A stretch of 64,000 nucleotides of DNA from Streptomyces yangpuensis (GTDB lineage: Bacteria; Actinomycetota; Actinomycetes; Streptomycetales; Streptomycetaceae). Positions within the stretch are counted from its first letter, which is position 1; each line of letters opens with the position of its first letter. This document shows, in pieces, positions 17,481-26,364 of the stretch. The position numbers were made by a program, and so were the translations under genes. The stretch spans positions 518,096-582,095 of the forward strand of contig NZ_LBMK01000002.1 in NCBI RefSeq assembly GCF_001005295.1. The letters run 5' to 3'. The notes below the pieces were generated by a model. It saw nothing but the letters and a program-made list of their open reading frames with translations. It had not been told where the DNA came from and ran no database searches.

Positions 17481-18407
17481 ATGACCATCACCGTACGACC
17501 CGCCGGCCCGGGGGACGCGGCCGACATCTGCGCCCTCCTCAACGCCGTCGACGTGATCGAGATAGGCCGGCCCGAAACCGACCTCGGCACCGTCGAGTCC
17601 GACCTCAACGCACCCGACGTGGACCTGGCCACCGACTCCTGGCTCGCCTTCGAGGACGGCCGGCTCCTGGCCTACGCCATGGTCTGGGCGGACTCCGGAC
17701 CCGGCCGCGTCGACGGGGACCACTACGTCCTGCCCGGCCACGACGAGGCCGCGACGCTGCTGCTGGAGCGGATGGAGGCCCGCGCCCGCGAGATCACCGG
17801 CGGGACCGGCACCCTCAAGATCCAGCTCAACGTGAAACCCACCATCGACCTCGGCCTCCTCGCGGGCCGCGGCTACCGCACCGTCCGCCGCTACCAGGTC
17901 ATGACACGCCCCCTGTCCGCGGCCGCCGACCCCGCGCCCGCGGCGCCCGCCGGACTCGCCCTGCGCCACTGCGGCGACGACGAGGCCGACCGCCACCGGG
18001 CCCACGCCCTGGTCGAGGAGACCTTCGCCGCCCACTTCGGCCATGTGGACCGCCCGTACGAGACATGGCTCGACCACATCGAGGGCCGGTCGCTCGACTG
18101 GTCGCTGGTGTGGATCGCGAGCCTGCCGGGCGAGGGCGACGTGGCCGTACTGCTCACCCGGGACGACCGGACGAGCATGGCCTGGGTCAGCCACATAGGC
18201 GTACGCAAGGAGGCGCGCGGCCGGGGCGTCGGCGGCTTCCTGCTGCGCCACGGCTTCGCCACCTACGCGGCGCGCGGCCGGGACACCATCGGCCTGGGGG
18301 TCGACACCCTCAACGCGACCGGCGCACTCGCGCTCTACGAGGCGCACGGCATGACCCGGCACTACGGCGTCGACGCGTGGGAGCTGGCTTTGCACCCCCA
18401 GGGGTGA
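17481..18407 (+). CDS. Double-GNAT N-acetyltransferase
   Basis: This 308-residue protein is built of two GNAT folds. The C-terminal one (about 155-308) has a clear acetyl-CoA loop GVRKEARGRGVGGF and the typical NATGALALYEAHGM end; the N-terminal one is degenerate. This layout and size resemble mycothiol synthase (MshD) and MshD-like enzymes. Mycothiol's deacetylase gene is 6.5 kb away, but GNAT specificity cannot be read from motifs, so the substrate is unknown. It sits alone between the two transporter operons. The ATG at 17481 follows GAGAG by about 8 bases. Confidence 0.85.
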   Translation: MTITVRPAGPGDAADICALLNAVDVIEIGRPETDLGTVESDLNAPDVDLATDSWLAFEDGRLLAYAMVWADSGPGRVDGDHYVLPGHDEAATLLLERMEARAREITGGTGTLKIQLNVKPTIDLGLLAGRGYRTVRRYQVMTRPLSAAADPAPAAPAGLALRHCGDDEADRHRAHALVEETFAAHFGHVDRPYETWLDHIEGRSLDWSLVWIASLPGEGDVAVLLTRDDRTSMAWVSHIGVRKEARGRGVGGFLLRHGFATYAARGRDTIGLGVDTLNATGALALYEAHGMTRHYGVDAWELALHPQG

Positions 18408-18514
18408 CAGGGGCGCAACGCGCGGGTGCAATCGGTCCAACAAGGCGTGTGCCGCACCCCTCATAGGGTGACATTGGCCCCTAAGTCAGTCTTGGGAGCC
18501 ATAGGAGGCACTCC

Positions 18515-20143
18515 ATGCGCGGAGCCACCCACGCCCAGTGGGCCGCATGTGCGGTGGCCGTCGCCCTCGCGGCGACGGCCTGCGGCGGCGGGAGCGACAG
18601 CGGCGGAGGCGGCGAGGCGGGCATCATCAGCTCCTCGTGGGGCGACCCGCAGAACCCGCTGGAGCCCGCCAACACCAACGAGGTGCAGGGCGGCAAGGTC
18701 CTCGACATGCTCTTCCGAGGCCTCAAGCGCTACGACCCCAAGACCGGCGAGGCCACGAACATGCTCGCCGAGTCCATCCAGACGACGGACAGCCAGAACT
18801 TCACCATCACGCTGAAGGACGGCTGGAAGTTCAGCAACGACGAGCCGGTCACCGCGCAGTCCTTCGTGGACGCCTGGAACTACGGCGCGGACGTGCGCAA
18901 CAAGCAGAACAACTCGCCGTTCTTCTCCGACATCGTCGGCTACGACGACGTGCACCCGGCGTCGGGGGATCCCAGGGCGAAGACGATGTCCGGACTGGTG
19001 GTCAAGGATCCCAAGACCTTCACCGTCGCCCTCAAGGACAAGTTCTCCACCTGGCCGGAGACCCTCGGCTACCAGGCCTTCTCCCCGCTCCCGAAGTCCT
19101 TCTTCACCGACCACAGCGGCTGGCTGGACAAGCCCGTCGGCAACGGCCCGTACACGGTGGACTCGTACAGCAAGGGCACCGGGATGAAGCTGCGCAAGTG
19201 GGACGCGTACCCCGGTGCGGACAAGGCGCAGAACGGCGGTGTGGACCTGAAGGTCTACACCGACAACAACACCGCCTACACCGACCTGATCTCCGGCAAC
19301 CTCGACCTCGTCGACGACGTCCCGGCGCAGCAGCTGAAGAACGTCAAGAACGACCTCGGCGACCGGTACATCAACCAGCCGGCCCTGATCATCCAGACCC
19401 TCACCTTCCCGCTGTACGACCCGCAGTGGAGCAAGCCGGGCATGGAGAAGGTCCGCCAGGGCATCTCGCGGGCCATCAACCGTGACGAGATTACTAAGCA
19501 GATTTTTCGGGAGACCCGGACGCCCGCCAAGGACTGGACCTCGCCGGCGCTCGGGGAGAAGGGCGGCTTCTCATCCACGGTCTGCGGCGACGCCTGCGTC
19601 TACGACCCGGCCGAGGCGAAGAAGCTGATCCAGGAGGGCGGCGGTCTGCCGGGCGGCAAGGTCACGCTGACCTCCAACGTGGACACCGGCTCGCACCGCG
19701 ACTGGATGGACGCCGTCTGCAACAGCATCAACAACGCGCTGGGGGAGGGACCGGTCTGCACGGTCAACCCGGTCGGCACGTTCGCCGACTTCCGCAACCA
19801 GCAGAGCAGTTACAAGCTGACCGGCCCCTTCCGCTCCGGCTGGCAGGCCGACTACCCGCTGATCCAGAACTTCCTGCAGCCGCTCTACTACACCGGCGCC
19901 TCCTCCAACTACGGGAAGTTCAGCAACAAGCAGTTCGACGACCTCGTCGACCAGGCGAACCGGGAGAGCGACGCGGCCAAGGCGATCGCCAGTTTCCAGG
20001 AGTCGGAGAAGATCCTCGCCGAGCAGATGCCGTCCATCCCGCTCTGGTACCAGAACGGCAGCGCCGGCTACTCCGAGCGCCTGGAGGACGTGGCCCTCAA
20101 CCAGTTCAGCGTCCCCGTCTACGACCAGATCAAGGTGATCTGA
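18515..20143 (+). CDS. Peptide-binding lipoprotein of ABC transporter 2 (BldKB/DppA family)
   Basis: This 542-residue lipoprotein has Cys23 in an ATAC lipobox and a near-identical signal peptide layout to the protein at 11467 (both begin MRGA). An SBP_bac_5 fold follows. The mature parts of the two differ much more than their signal peptides, so they probably bind different peptides. AGGAGG lies 6 bases before the ATG. A TAGGGT at 18464-18469 may be the -10 box. Seven codons at 19490-19510 (ITKQIFR) use unusual AT-ending codons. It heads the second five-gene operon. Confidence 0.93.
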   Translation: MRGATHAQWAACAVAVALAATACGGGSDSGGGGEAGIISSSWGDPQNPLEPANTNEVQGGKVLDMLFRGLKRYDPKTGEATNMLAESIQTTDSQNFTITLKDGWKFSNDEPVTAQSFVDAWNYGADVRNKQNNSPFFSDIVGYDDVHPASGDPRAKTMSGLVVKDPKTFTVALKDKFSTWPETLGYQAFSPLPKSFFTDHSGWLDKPVGNGPYTVDSYSKGTGMKLRKWDAYPGADKAQNGGVDLKVYTDNNTAYTDLISGNLDLVDDVPAQQLKNVKNDLGDRYINQPALIIQTLTFPLYDPQWSKPGMEKVRQGISRAINRDEITKQIFRETRTPAKDWTSPALGEKGGFSSTVCGDACVYDPAEAKKLIQEGGGLPGGKVTLTSNVDTGSHRDWMDAVCNSINNALGEGPVCTVNPVGTFADFRNQQSSYKLTGPFRSGWQADYPLIQNFLQPLYYTGASSNYGKFSNKQFDDLVDQANRESDAAKAIASFQESEKILAEQMPSIPLWYQNGSAGYSERLEDVALNQFSVPVYDQIKVI

Positions 20144-20170
20144 CCCCCACCCGGATCCCGGCCCCCCGAG

Positions 20171-20201
20171 GGGCGGCCCCCCGGCCCGCGGGGGGCCGCC
20201 C
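20171..20201 (+). terminator. Hairpin between binding-protein and permease genes (transporter 2)
   Basis: Perfect 12-bp arms GGGCGGCCCCCC/GGGGGGCCGCCC (20171-20182 and 20190-20201) directly after the lipoprotein gene. It is at the same position as the hairpin in transporter 1 but unrelated in sequence. Confidence 0.65.
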
Positions 20202-20231
20202 GCCGCGCCCGCCCACAGCATGGAGCATTCC

Positions 20232-21155
20232 ATGGGACGTTATGTGATCCGGCGGCTGCTCCAGATGATCCCGGTGTTCATCGGCAGCACGTTCCTGATC
20301 TTCTTCATGGTGTACGCGCTCGGTGACCCGGTCGCGGCCCTCTTCGGCGACAAGGCCCCCGACCCCGCCACCGCCGCCCGTATCCGCAAGGACCTCTACC
20401 TCGACCAGCCCCTGTGGAAGCAGTACCTCCACTACATGGGCGCGATCTTCCGGGGCGACTTCGGCACCGCCTTCAACGGACAGTCCGTCACCGAACTGAT
20501 GGCCGCCGCCTTTCCCGTCACCCTGCGCCTGACGCTGGTCGCGATCTTCTTCGAGATCGTCATCGGCATCACCCTCGGCGTGATCAGCGGCCTGCGCCGC
20601 GGCCGGACCGTCGACACCACGGTGCTGGTGATGACCCTCGTGGTCATCTCGGTGCCCACCTTCGTGACGGGCTACCTCCTGCAGTACCTCTTCGGCGTCC
20701 AATGGGGCTGGGTACGGCCCACCGTCTCCCCGGACGCCCCGCTGAACGAGCTGATCCTGCCCGGCATCGTCCTCGCGCTGGTCTCCCTCGCCTACGTCAC
20801 GCGCCTGTCCCGCACCTCCATCGCCGAGAACGTCAAGGCCGACTACGTCCGCACCGCCACCGCCAAGGGCCTGCCGCGCAGCCGGGTCGTCACCCGCCAC
20901 CTGCTGCGCAACTCCCTGATCCCGGTGGTCACCTTCATCGGGACCGACATCGGCGCCCTGATGGGCGGCGCCATCGTCACCGAGCGGATCTTCAACATCC
21001 ACGGCGTCGGCTACCAGCTCTACCAGGGCATCCTGCGCAACAACTCGCCCACGGTCGTCGGCTTCGTGACCATCCTCGTCATCGTCTTCCTGCTGGCGAA
21101 CCTGCTCGTCGACCTGCTCTACGCGGTCCTGGACCCGAGGATCCGTTATGCCTGA
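20232..21155 (+). CDS. Peptide ABC transporter permease 1 of system 2 (DppB type)
   Basis: This 307-residue permease has six helices, and the EAA loop is DYVRTATAKGLPRSRV. The start is placed at the ATG at 20232 because it aligns with MGRYV of the paralogue and has GGAG just upstream; an ATG at 20220 in frame lacks a ribosome site. The last codons overlap the next permease (ATGCCTGA). Confidence 0.92.
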   Translation: MGRYVIRRLLQMIPVFIGSTFLIFFMVYALGDPVAALFGDKAPDPATAARIRKDLYLDQPLWKQYLHYMGAIFRGDFGTAFNGQSVTELMAAAFPVTLRLTLVAIFFEIVIGITLGVISGLRRGRTVDTTVLVMTLVVISVPTFVTGYLLQYLFGVQWGWVRPTVSPDAPLNELILPGIVLALVSLAYVTRLSRTSIAENVKADYVRTATAKGLPRSRVVTRHLLRNSLIPVVTFIGTDIGALMGGAIVTERIFNIHGVGYQLYQGILRNNSPTVVGFVTILVIVFLLANLLVDLLYAVLDPRIRYA

Positions 21156-22167
21156 TCCCGAGCGCCCCGAACCCGCCGGCTACGACCCGGTCGGCCCCCG
21201 CCCGAAGGAGGCGGTCTCACCCACGGGCCAAGGGGGACCCATGGATCTGGCACTGGACGAGGCCGAGAGCGTCGAGGGCATCGAGAAGACCGCCGGACCG
21301 GGCGCCTCCGGCCCCCGGGAGCGGGCCCGCTCCCTGTGGTCCGACGCCTGGCACCAGCTGCGCCGCAATCCCGTCTTCATCGTCTCCGCGGCCCTGATCC
21401 TCTTCCTCGTCCTCATCGCGATCTGGCCGCAGCTCATCGCGAGCGGCGACCCCCTGCAGTGCGACCTCTCCAAGTCCCAGCAGGGCTCCGCCCCCGGCCA
21501 CCCCTTCGGCTACGACACCCAGGGCTGCGACGTCTACACCCGCACCGTCTACGGAGCCCGCGCCTCCATCACCGTCGGCGTCTGCGCCACCCTCGGCGCG
21601 GCCCTGCTCGGCTCCGCCCTCGGCGGCCTCGCCGGATTCTTCGGCGGCTGGGGCGACTCCCTGCTCTCCCGGGTCGCCGACATCTTCTTCGGCATCCCGG
21701 TCGTCCTCGGCGGCCTGGTCTTCCTGTCCGTCGTCACCAGCACCACCGTCTGGCCCGTGGTCGGGTTCATCGTGCTCCTGGGCTGGCCGCAGATCGCCCG
21801 CATCGCCCGCGGCTCGGTGATCACCGCCAAACAGAACGACTACGTCCAGGCCGCCCGGGCCCTGGGCGCCGGCAACGCCCGGATGCTGCTGCGGCACGTG
21901 GCGCCCAACGCCGTCGCGCCCGTCATCGTCGTCGCCACGATCGCGCTCGGCACGTACATCGCCCTGGAAGCGACCCTGTCCTTCCTCGGCGTCGGCCTGC
22001 GCCCGCCCACCGTCTCCTGGGGCATCGACATCTCCAACGCGGCCTCGCAGATCCGCAACGCCCCGCACATGCTGCTCTGGCCGGCCGGCGCGCTGAGCAT
22101 CACCGTGCTCGCCTTCATCATGCTCGGCGACGCGGTGCGCGACGCCCTCGACCCCAAGCTGCGCTGA
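21148..22167 (+). CDS. Peptide ABC transporter permease 2 of system 2 (DppC type)
   Basis: This 339-residue permease is about 30 residues longer than its paralogue because of a Pro/Gly-rich N-terminal tail. An in-frame ATG at 21241 with AAGGGGGA upstream could be the true start and would remove that tail. Six helices, an EAA loop (DYVQAARALGAGNARML) and a C-terminal LDPKLR end are present. It overlaps the upstream permease by 8 bases. Confidence 0.92.
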   Translation: MPDPERPEPAGYDPVGPRPKEAVSPTGQGGPMDLALDEAESVEGIEKTAGPGASGPRERARSLWSDAWHQLRRNPVFIVSAALILFLVLIAIWPQLIASGDPLQCDLSKSQQGSAPGHPFGYDTQGCDVYTRTVYGARASITVGVCATLGAALLGSALGGLAGFFGGWGDSLLSRVADIFFGIPVVLGGLVFLSVVTSTTVWPVVGFIVLLGWPQIARIARGSVITAKQNDYVQAARALGAGNARMLLRHVAPNAVAPVIVVATIALGTYIALEATLSFLGVGLRPPTVSWGIDISNAASQIRNAPHMLLWPAGALSITVLAFIMLGDAVRDALDPKLR

Positions 22168-22179
22168 GGAGCCCCGTAC

Positions 22180-23163
22180 ATGCTGCTCGAAGTCCGCGAC
22201 CTGCACGTGGAATTCACGACGCGCGACGGTGTCGCGAAGGCGGTCAACGGGGTCGACTACTCGGTGGAGGAGGGCGAGACCCTCGCCGTGCTCGGCGAGT
22301 CCGGCTCCGGCAAGTCCGTGACCGCCCAGGCCGTGATGGGGATCCTGGACGTGCCGCCGGGCCGGATCGCCGGCGGCGAGATCCTCTTCAAAGGCCGTGA
22401 CCTGCTGAGGATGAAGGAGGAGGAGCGGCGCAGGATCCGCGGCGCCGAGATGGCGATGATCTTCCAGGACGCCCTGTCCGCCCTGAACCCGGTGCTGACC
22501 GTCGGCAAACAGCTCGGTGAGATGTACGAGGTCCACCGCGGGATGTCCCGCAAGGACGCCCGGGCCAAGGCCGTCGAGCTGATGGACCGGGTGCGGATCC
22601 CGGCGGCGAAGCAGCGGGTGGGGGACTACCCGCACCAGTTCTCCGGCGGTATGCGCCAGCGCATCATGATCGCCATGGCGCTGGCCCTGGAACCCTCGCT
22701 GATCATCGCGGACGAGCCGACGACGGCCCTGGACGTCACCGTCCAGGCGCAGGTGATGGACCTGCTGGCCGAGCTCCAGCGGGAGCTCAACATGGGCCTC
22801 ATCCTGATCACCCACGACCTCGGCGTGGTCGCCGACGTCGCGGACAAGATCGCGGTCATGTACGCGGGCCGGATCGTCGAGGCGGCCCCCGTCCACGAGA
22901 TCTACAAGGCGCCCGCGCACCCGTACACGCGCGGCCTGCTCGACTCGATCCCGCGCCTGGACCAGAAGGGCCAGGAGCTGTACGCGATCAAGGGCCTGCC
23001 GCCCAACCTGCTCCGCATCCCGCCCGGCTGCGCCTTCAACCCGCGCTGCCCGATGGCGCAGGAGCTCTGCCGCAGCGACGTCCCGCCGCTGTACCCGGTG
23101 ACCGAGTCGCCCGTGGCGCGGGCCAGCGCCTGCCACTTCTGGAAGGAGTGCCTGCATGGCTGA
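22180..23163 (+). CDS. Peptide ABC transporter ATPase 1 of system 2 (DppD type)
   Basis: This 327-residue ATPase has Walker A GESGSGKS at residues 39-46, signature FSGGMRQR, Walker B LIIADEPT and a C-terminal Cys-rich oligo_HPY domain. GAGGAG precedes the ATG. DNA tracts 22624-22691 and 22801-22881 are identical to 15745-15812 and 15922-16002 in the system 1 gene. The stop overlaps the next ATPase start by 8 bases, exactly as in system 1. Confidence 0.94.
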   Translation: MLLEVRDLHVEFTTRDGVAKAVNGVDYSVEEGETLAVLGESGSGKSVTAQAVMGILDVPPGRIAGGEILFKGRDLLRMKEEERRRIRGAEMAMIFQDALSALNPVLTVGKQLGEMYEVHRGMSRKDARAKAVELMDRVRIPAAKQRVGDYPHQFSGGMRQRIMIAMALALEPSLIIADEPTTALDVTVQAQVMDLLAELQRELNMGLILITHDLGVVADVADKIAVMYAGRIVEAAPVHEIYKAPAHPYTRGLLDSIPRLDQKGQELYAIKGLPPNLLRIPPGCAFNPRCPMAQELCRSDVPPLYPVTESPVARASACHFWKECLHG

Positions 23164-24220
23164 GTCCCTTCTCGAAGTGAAGGACCTGGTCAAGTACTAC
23201 CCGCTGACCCAGGGCGTCCTGTTCAGGAAGCAGGTCGGGGCGGTCAAGGCCGTCGACGGGGTCTCCTTCGGTCTGCGCGCCGGCGAGACGCTGGGCATCG
23301 TCGGCGAGTCCGGCTGCGGCAAGTCCACCGTGGCCAGGATGCTGGTCAGCCTGGAACGGCCGACCGCAGGCTCGATCACGTACAAGGGCGAGGACATCAG
23401 CCGGCTGTCGGGGCGCGCGCTGAAGGCAGTGCGCCGCAACATCCAGATGGTGTTCCAGGACCCGTACACCTCGCTGAACCCGCGCATGACGGTCGGCGAC
23501 ATCATCGGCGAGCCGTACGAGATCCACCCCGAGGTGGCTCCGAAGGGCGACCGGCGCCGCAAGGTCCAGGAGCTCCTGGACGTCGTCCCGGACTTGGGCC
23601 TGTACATCAACCGCTACCCGCACCAGTTCTCCGGCGGCCAGCGCCAGCGCATCGGCATCGCCCGCGGCCTGGCCCTCCAGCCCGAGATCATCGTCGCCGA
23701 CGAGCCGGTCTCCGCCCTGGACGTCTCCGTCCAGGCGCAGGTCGTCAACCTGCTGGAGAAGCTGCAGGACGAGTTCGGCCTGTCCTACGTCTTCATCGCG
23801 CACGACCTCTCGATCGTGCGGCACATCTCCGACCGGGTCGGCGTCATGTACCTCGGCCGGATCGTCGAGATCGGCACCGACGCCGAGATCTACGAGCACC
23901 CCACCCATCCGTACACGCAGGCGTTGCTTTCGGCCGTGCCGGTCCCCGACCCGCAGGCGCGCGCCCACCGTGAGCGGATCATCCTCTCCGGCGACGTCCC
24001 GTCCCCGGCCAACCCGCCGTCGGGCTGCCGCTTCCGCACCCGCTGCTGGAAGGCCCAGGAGCGCTGCACGACGGAGGTCCCGCTGCTCGCGGTCCCGGAG
24101 GTCTTCACCTCCGGCCCGGCGGCGCATCCCTCGGCGTGTCACTTCGCGGCGGAGAAGCGGGTGGTCCCGCACATGCCGCCGCAGGAGGGCGGGCGGCCCG
24201 TCGGGAAGGACACGGACTGA
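23156..24220 (+). CDS. Peptide ABC transporter ATPase 2 of system 2 (DppF type)
   Basis: This 354-residue ATPase has Walker [10 protein letters not shown] at residues 50-58, signature FSGGQRQR, Walker B IIVADEP and the oligo_HPY end with conserved Cys. It contains 153 bases identical to system 1 (23518-23670), including a rare TTG leucine codon, plus identical tracts at 23790-23857 and 23993-24060. It is the last gene of operon 2. Confidence 0.94.
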   Translation: MAESLLEVKDLVKYYPLTQGVLFRKQVGAVKAVDGVSFGLRAGETLGIVGESGCGKSTVARMLVSLERPTAGSITYKGEDISRLSGRALKAVRRNIQMVFQDPYTSLNPRMTVGDIIGEPYEIHPEVAPKGDRRRKVQELLDVVPDLGLYINRYPHQFSGGQRQRIGIARGLALQPEIIVADEPVSALDVSVQAQVVNLLEKLQDEFGLSYVFIAHDLSIVRHISDRVGVMYLGRIVEIGTDAEIYEHPTHPYTQALLSAVPVPDPQARAHRERIILSGDVPSPANPPSGCRFRTRCWKAQERCTTEVPLLAVPEVFTSGPAAHPSACHFAAEKRVVPHMPPQEGGRPVGKDTD

Positions 24221-24384
24221 GACGATCCCCACGGGGACCGATGATTTCCGGCCACCCGCGGCGGTCCGGCTGCAAGGGCGGGCATCGAATCCCAACTCGG
24301 TTTACCTGCGGGCAACTTGACCGTTTCTGCCCCGAGATCTGGGGCAGGCAGCCTGGGTGCTGTGCGGCCGTGCGGGTGCCGACA

Positions 24385-24418
24385 GCCGGCCGGGGGGCGC
24401 AAACGCCCCCCGGCCGGC
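24385..24418 (+). terminator. Terminator of peptide transporter operon 2
   Basis: Perfect 15-bp arms (24385-24399 and 24404-24418) with a CAAA loop. The remainder of 24221-24580 has no gene. A TATGAT at 24496-24501 is a good -10 candidate for the small membrane protein downstream. Confidence 0.88.
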
Positions 24419-24580
24419 CCGCGTGTGACCCCGACCGTGCGCGGCATGCGCCCCTTGTGCTGCCGGATTTCGATCGATGCGCTGGCACGGATAGTTATGA
24501 TCCGTAGCGCACGGTGGGTATGACTCTCGCCGAGCACGAATACGCGTACCGATGTCCGCTCGACGTGGAGGTGAAACGCC

Positions 24581-24775
24581 GTGGCACTCTCGATCTCTGC
24601 CGTGGTGCTGCTGGCGATCATCGTTTTCCTGCTGGTCCGCCGTGCGGGCCTGAAAGCGGGACACGCGGTGGTCTGTGTGCTCCTCGGCTTCTACCTGGCG
24701 AGTTCCACCATCGCCCCGACGCTCAGCCAGCTCACCTCGAACGTGGCCAGCATGATCAGCGGCATCAAGTTCTAG
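24581..24775 (+). CDS. Small membrane protein upstream of mshB
   Basis: This 64-residue protein has one or two hydrophobic segments (residues 3-19 and 28-42) separated by a basic turn. The GTG at 24581 has an almost perfect Shine-Dalgarno, GGAGGTGA, 6 bases upstream, so it is a genuine gene despite its size. Probable -10 TATGAT at 24496. No function is known. Membrane location is inferred from hydrophobicity. Confidence 0.82.
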   Translation: MALSISAVVLLAIIVFLLVRRAGLKAGHAVVCVLLGFYLASSTIAPTLSQLTSNVASMISGIKF

Positions 24776-24870
24776 GTCGGACACCCTCTGGGCCGCGCCC
24801 CGGCGGTCGTTCGCCGGGGCCCGCCGGGCGGGGCGGGGCGGGCAGGCCGGGACCGGCGCGGGGCACCCCC

Positions 24871-24876
24871 TACGCT
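24871..24876 (+). promoter_or_regulatory. -10 box giving a leaderless mshB mRNA
   Basis: TACGCT ends 6 bases before the mshB ATG, and no Shine-Dalgarno is present. Transcription is expected to begin at or next to the start codon. Confidence 0.6.
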
Positions 24877-24882
24877 AGGCCC

Positions 24883-25779
24883 ATGAACGGTCTTCCCGCC
24901 CGTCGTCTGCTCTTCGTGCACGCGCACCCCGACGACGAGTCGATCAACAACGGCGTCACCATGGCCAAGTACGCGGCCCAGGGTGCCCACGTCGCGCTGG
25001 TGACCTGCACCCTGGGTGAGGAGGGCGAGGTCATTCCGCCCGCACTCGCCCACCTGACGGCCGACCGCGACGACACCCTCGGCCCGCACCGGATCGGCGA
25101 ACTCGCCGCCGCCATGGCCGAACTGGGCGTCCACGACCACCGGTTCCTCGGCGGCCCCGGCCGCTTCCGGGACTCCGGGATGATGGGCGCCCCGCAGAAC
25201 CGCCGCCCGGAGGCCTTCTGGTCCGCCGACGTGGACGAGGCCGCCGCGTACCTCGTGGAGGTGATCCGCGAGCTGCGCCCGCAGGTGCTCGTCACCTACG
25301 ACCCCGACGGCGGCTACGGCCACCCGGACCACATCCAGGCCCACCGGGTCGCCATGCGCGCGGCCGAACTGGCCGCGGAGACCGCCTACCGGCGCGACCT
25401 CGGCGACCCCCACACGATCGGCAAGATCTACTGGAACCGCGTGCCGCTCTCGGTGGTCGAGGAGGGTTTCGCCCGGCTGGGCGCCGCCCGGACCGAGGTG
25501 CCCTTCCCCGGAATGGCCTCGCCGCGTGACGTCCCCGGCGTCGTCGACGACGAGCGGATCACCGCCGAGATCGACGCCGACGAGGCCCTGGTGGCGGCCA
25601 AGACGGCCGCCATGCGGGCCCACGCCACCCAGATCGCCGTGGACGGGCCCTTCTTCGCGCTCTCCAACGACCTGGCGCAGCCGCTGTTCGCGCGCGAGTA
25701 CTACGAACTGGCCGAGGGCCGGCCGGGCGCGGCGGCGGGCGAGCGTGAACACGACCTCTTCGCGGGGGTGGAGGCGTGA
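24883..25779 (+). CDS. mshB: N-acetyl-glucosaminyl-inositol deacetylase of mycothiol synthesis
   Basis: This 298-residue zinc deacetylase of the LmbE/PIG-L family removes the acetyl group from GlcNAc-Ins, the second step of mycothiol synthesis. The motif HAHPDDE gives His13, His15, Asp17 and Asp18, and HPDHIQAH supplies His147, His150 and His154. His147 has the same residue number as the zinc ligand known from the M. tuberculosis enzyme. No ribosome site precedes the ATG; a -10 box lies 6 bases upstream. The stop overlaps the start of the following membrane protein gene (GTGA), so the two are coupled. Confidence 0.95.
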   Translation: MNGLPARRLLFVHAHPDDESINNGVTMAKYAAQGAHVALVTCTLGEEGEVIPPALAHLTADRDDTLGPHRIGELAAAMAELGVHDHRFLGGPGRFRDSGMMGAPQNRRPEAFWSADVDEAAAYLVEVIRELRPQVLVTYDPDGGYGHPDHIQAHRVAMRAAELAAETAYRRDLGDPHTIGKIYWNRVPLSVVEEGFARLGAARTEVPFPGMASPRDVPGVVDDERITAEIDADEALVAAKTAAMRAHATQIAVDGPFFALSNDLAQPLFAREYYELAEGRPGAAAGEREHDLFAGVEA

Positions 25780-26159
25780 CCGGCGCCCTGACGGCGGGCC
25801 GGATCGCCGGCTGCCTGGGCCTGCTGGTGCTGGGCGCCCTGACCGGCCTGGCCGGCTGGCTGGTCGTGGACCTGTGGTTCCCCGGCGGGCTGCTGCTCGC
25901 ACTGCTGGCCCTCTTCGGGCTGTTCCTCGGCGGCCGGATCGCCCTCGGGACCGGCCTCGGGGTGGGCGGCGGGGTCCTCGGCTGGTTCCTTTCCTACGTG
26001 ATGCTCGGCGTCCCGCGCCCCGAGGGGGACTTCCTGCTCAGTTCGTCCGGAATCGGCATGTACGCCTACCTTTTGGGTGGGGCGGTGCTGGCTGTGATGT
26101 GTGCCACGGTCACCCTTCCGGCGGATCGGCCGGTTTCGGCCGCACGGTCCGTCAAGTGA
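25776..26159 (+). CDS. Four-helix membrane protein coupled to mshB (DUF6113-like)
   Basis: This 127-residue protein is mostly hydrophobic, with about four transmembrane helices rich in Gly, Leu and Val. The GTG start overlaps the mshB stop by 4 bases. A membrane protein in this position next to mshB is common in actinobacteria. There are no catalytic motifs and the function is unknown. A link to mycothiol is suggested only by coupling. Confidence 0.85.
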   Translation: MTGALTAGRIAGCLGLLVLGALTGLAGWLVVDLWFPGGLLLALLALFGLFLGGRIALGTGLGVGGGVLGWFLSYVMLGVPRPEGDFLLSSSGIGMYAYLLGGAVLAVMCATVTLPADRPVSAARSVK

Positions 26160-26364
26160 CGTGGTGTCGGACCTCGTAGGGAGTCCGGCCGAGGTGCGCG
26201 GACGGGGTCGCGTACGGCGCTCCGGGGCGGTTCGGCGGGCTCTCTGAGGAACCCCTGATCCCCGGCAGTCAGTTGCGTGCGGGCGGCGGCCAGTATGGTG
26301 GACGGGCCGCCGAGCTGCCCGCGCACGGTATGACGGGCGGCGGAGCCAACCGGGAGAACCTGCC

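Noticed and set aside
17481..18407. Calling the double-GNAT protein MshD (mycothiol synthase)
   Set aside because: Fold and length agree, but the true mshD is elsewhere in known Streptomyces genomes and GNAT specificity cannot be read from motifs.
11467..24220. Assigning bldKA-bldKE symbols to one of the transporters
   Set aside because: Both operons are equally close in layout, and neither matches the recalled S. coelicolor gene order exactly. The orthologue cannot be named without a search.
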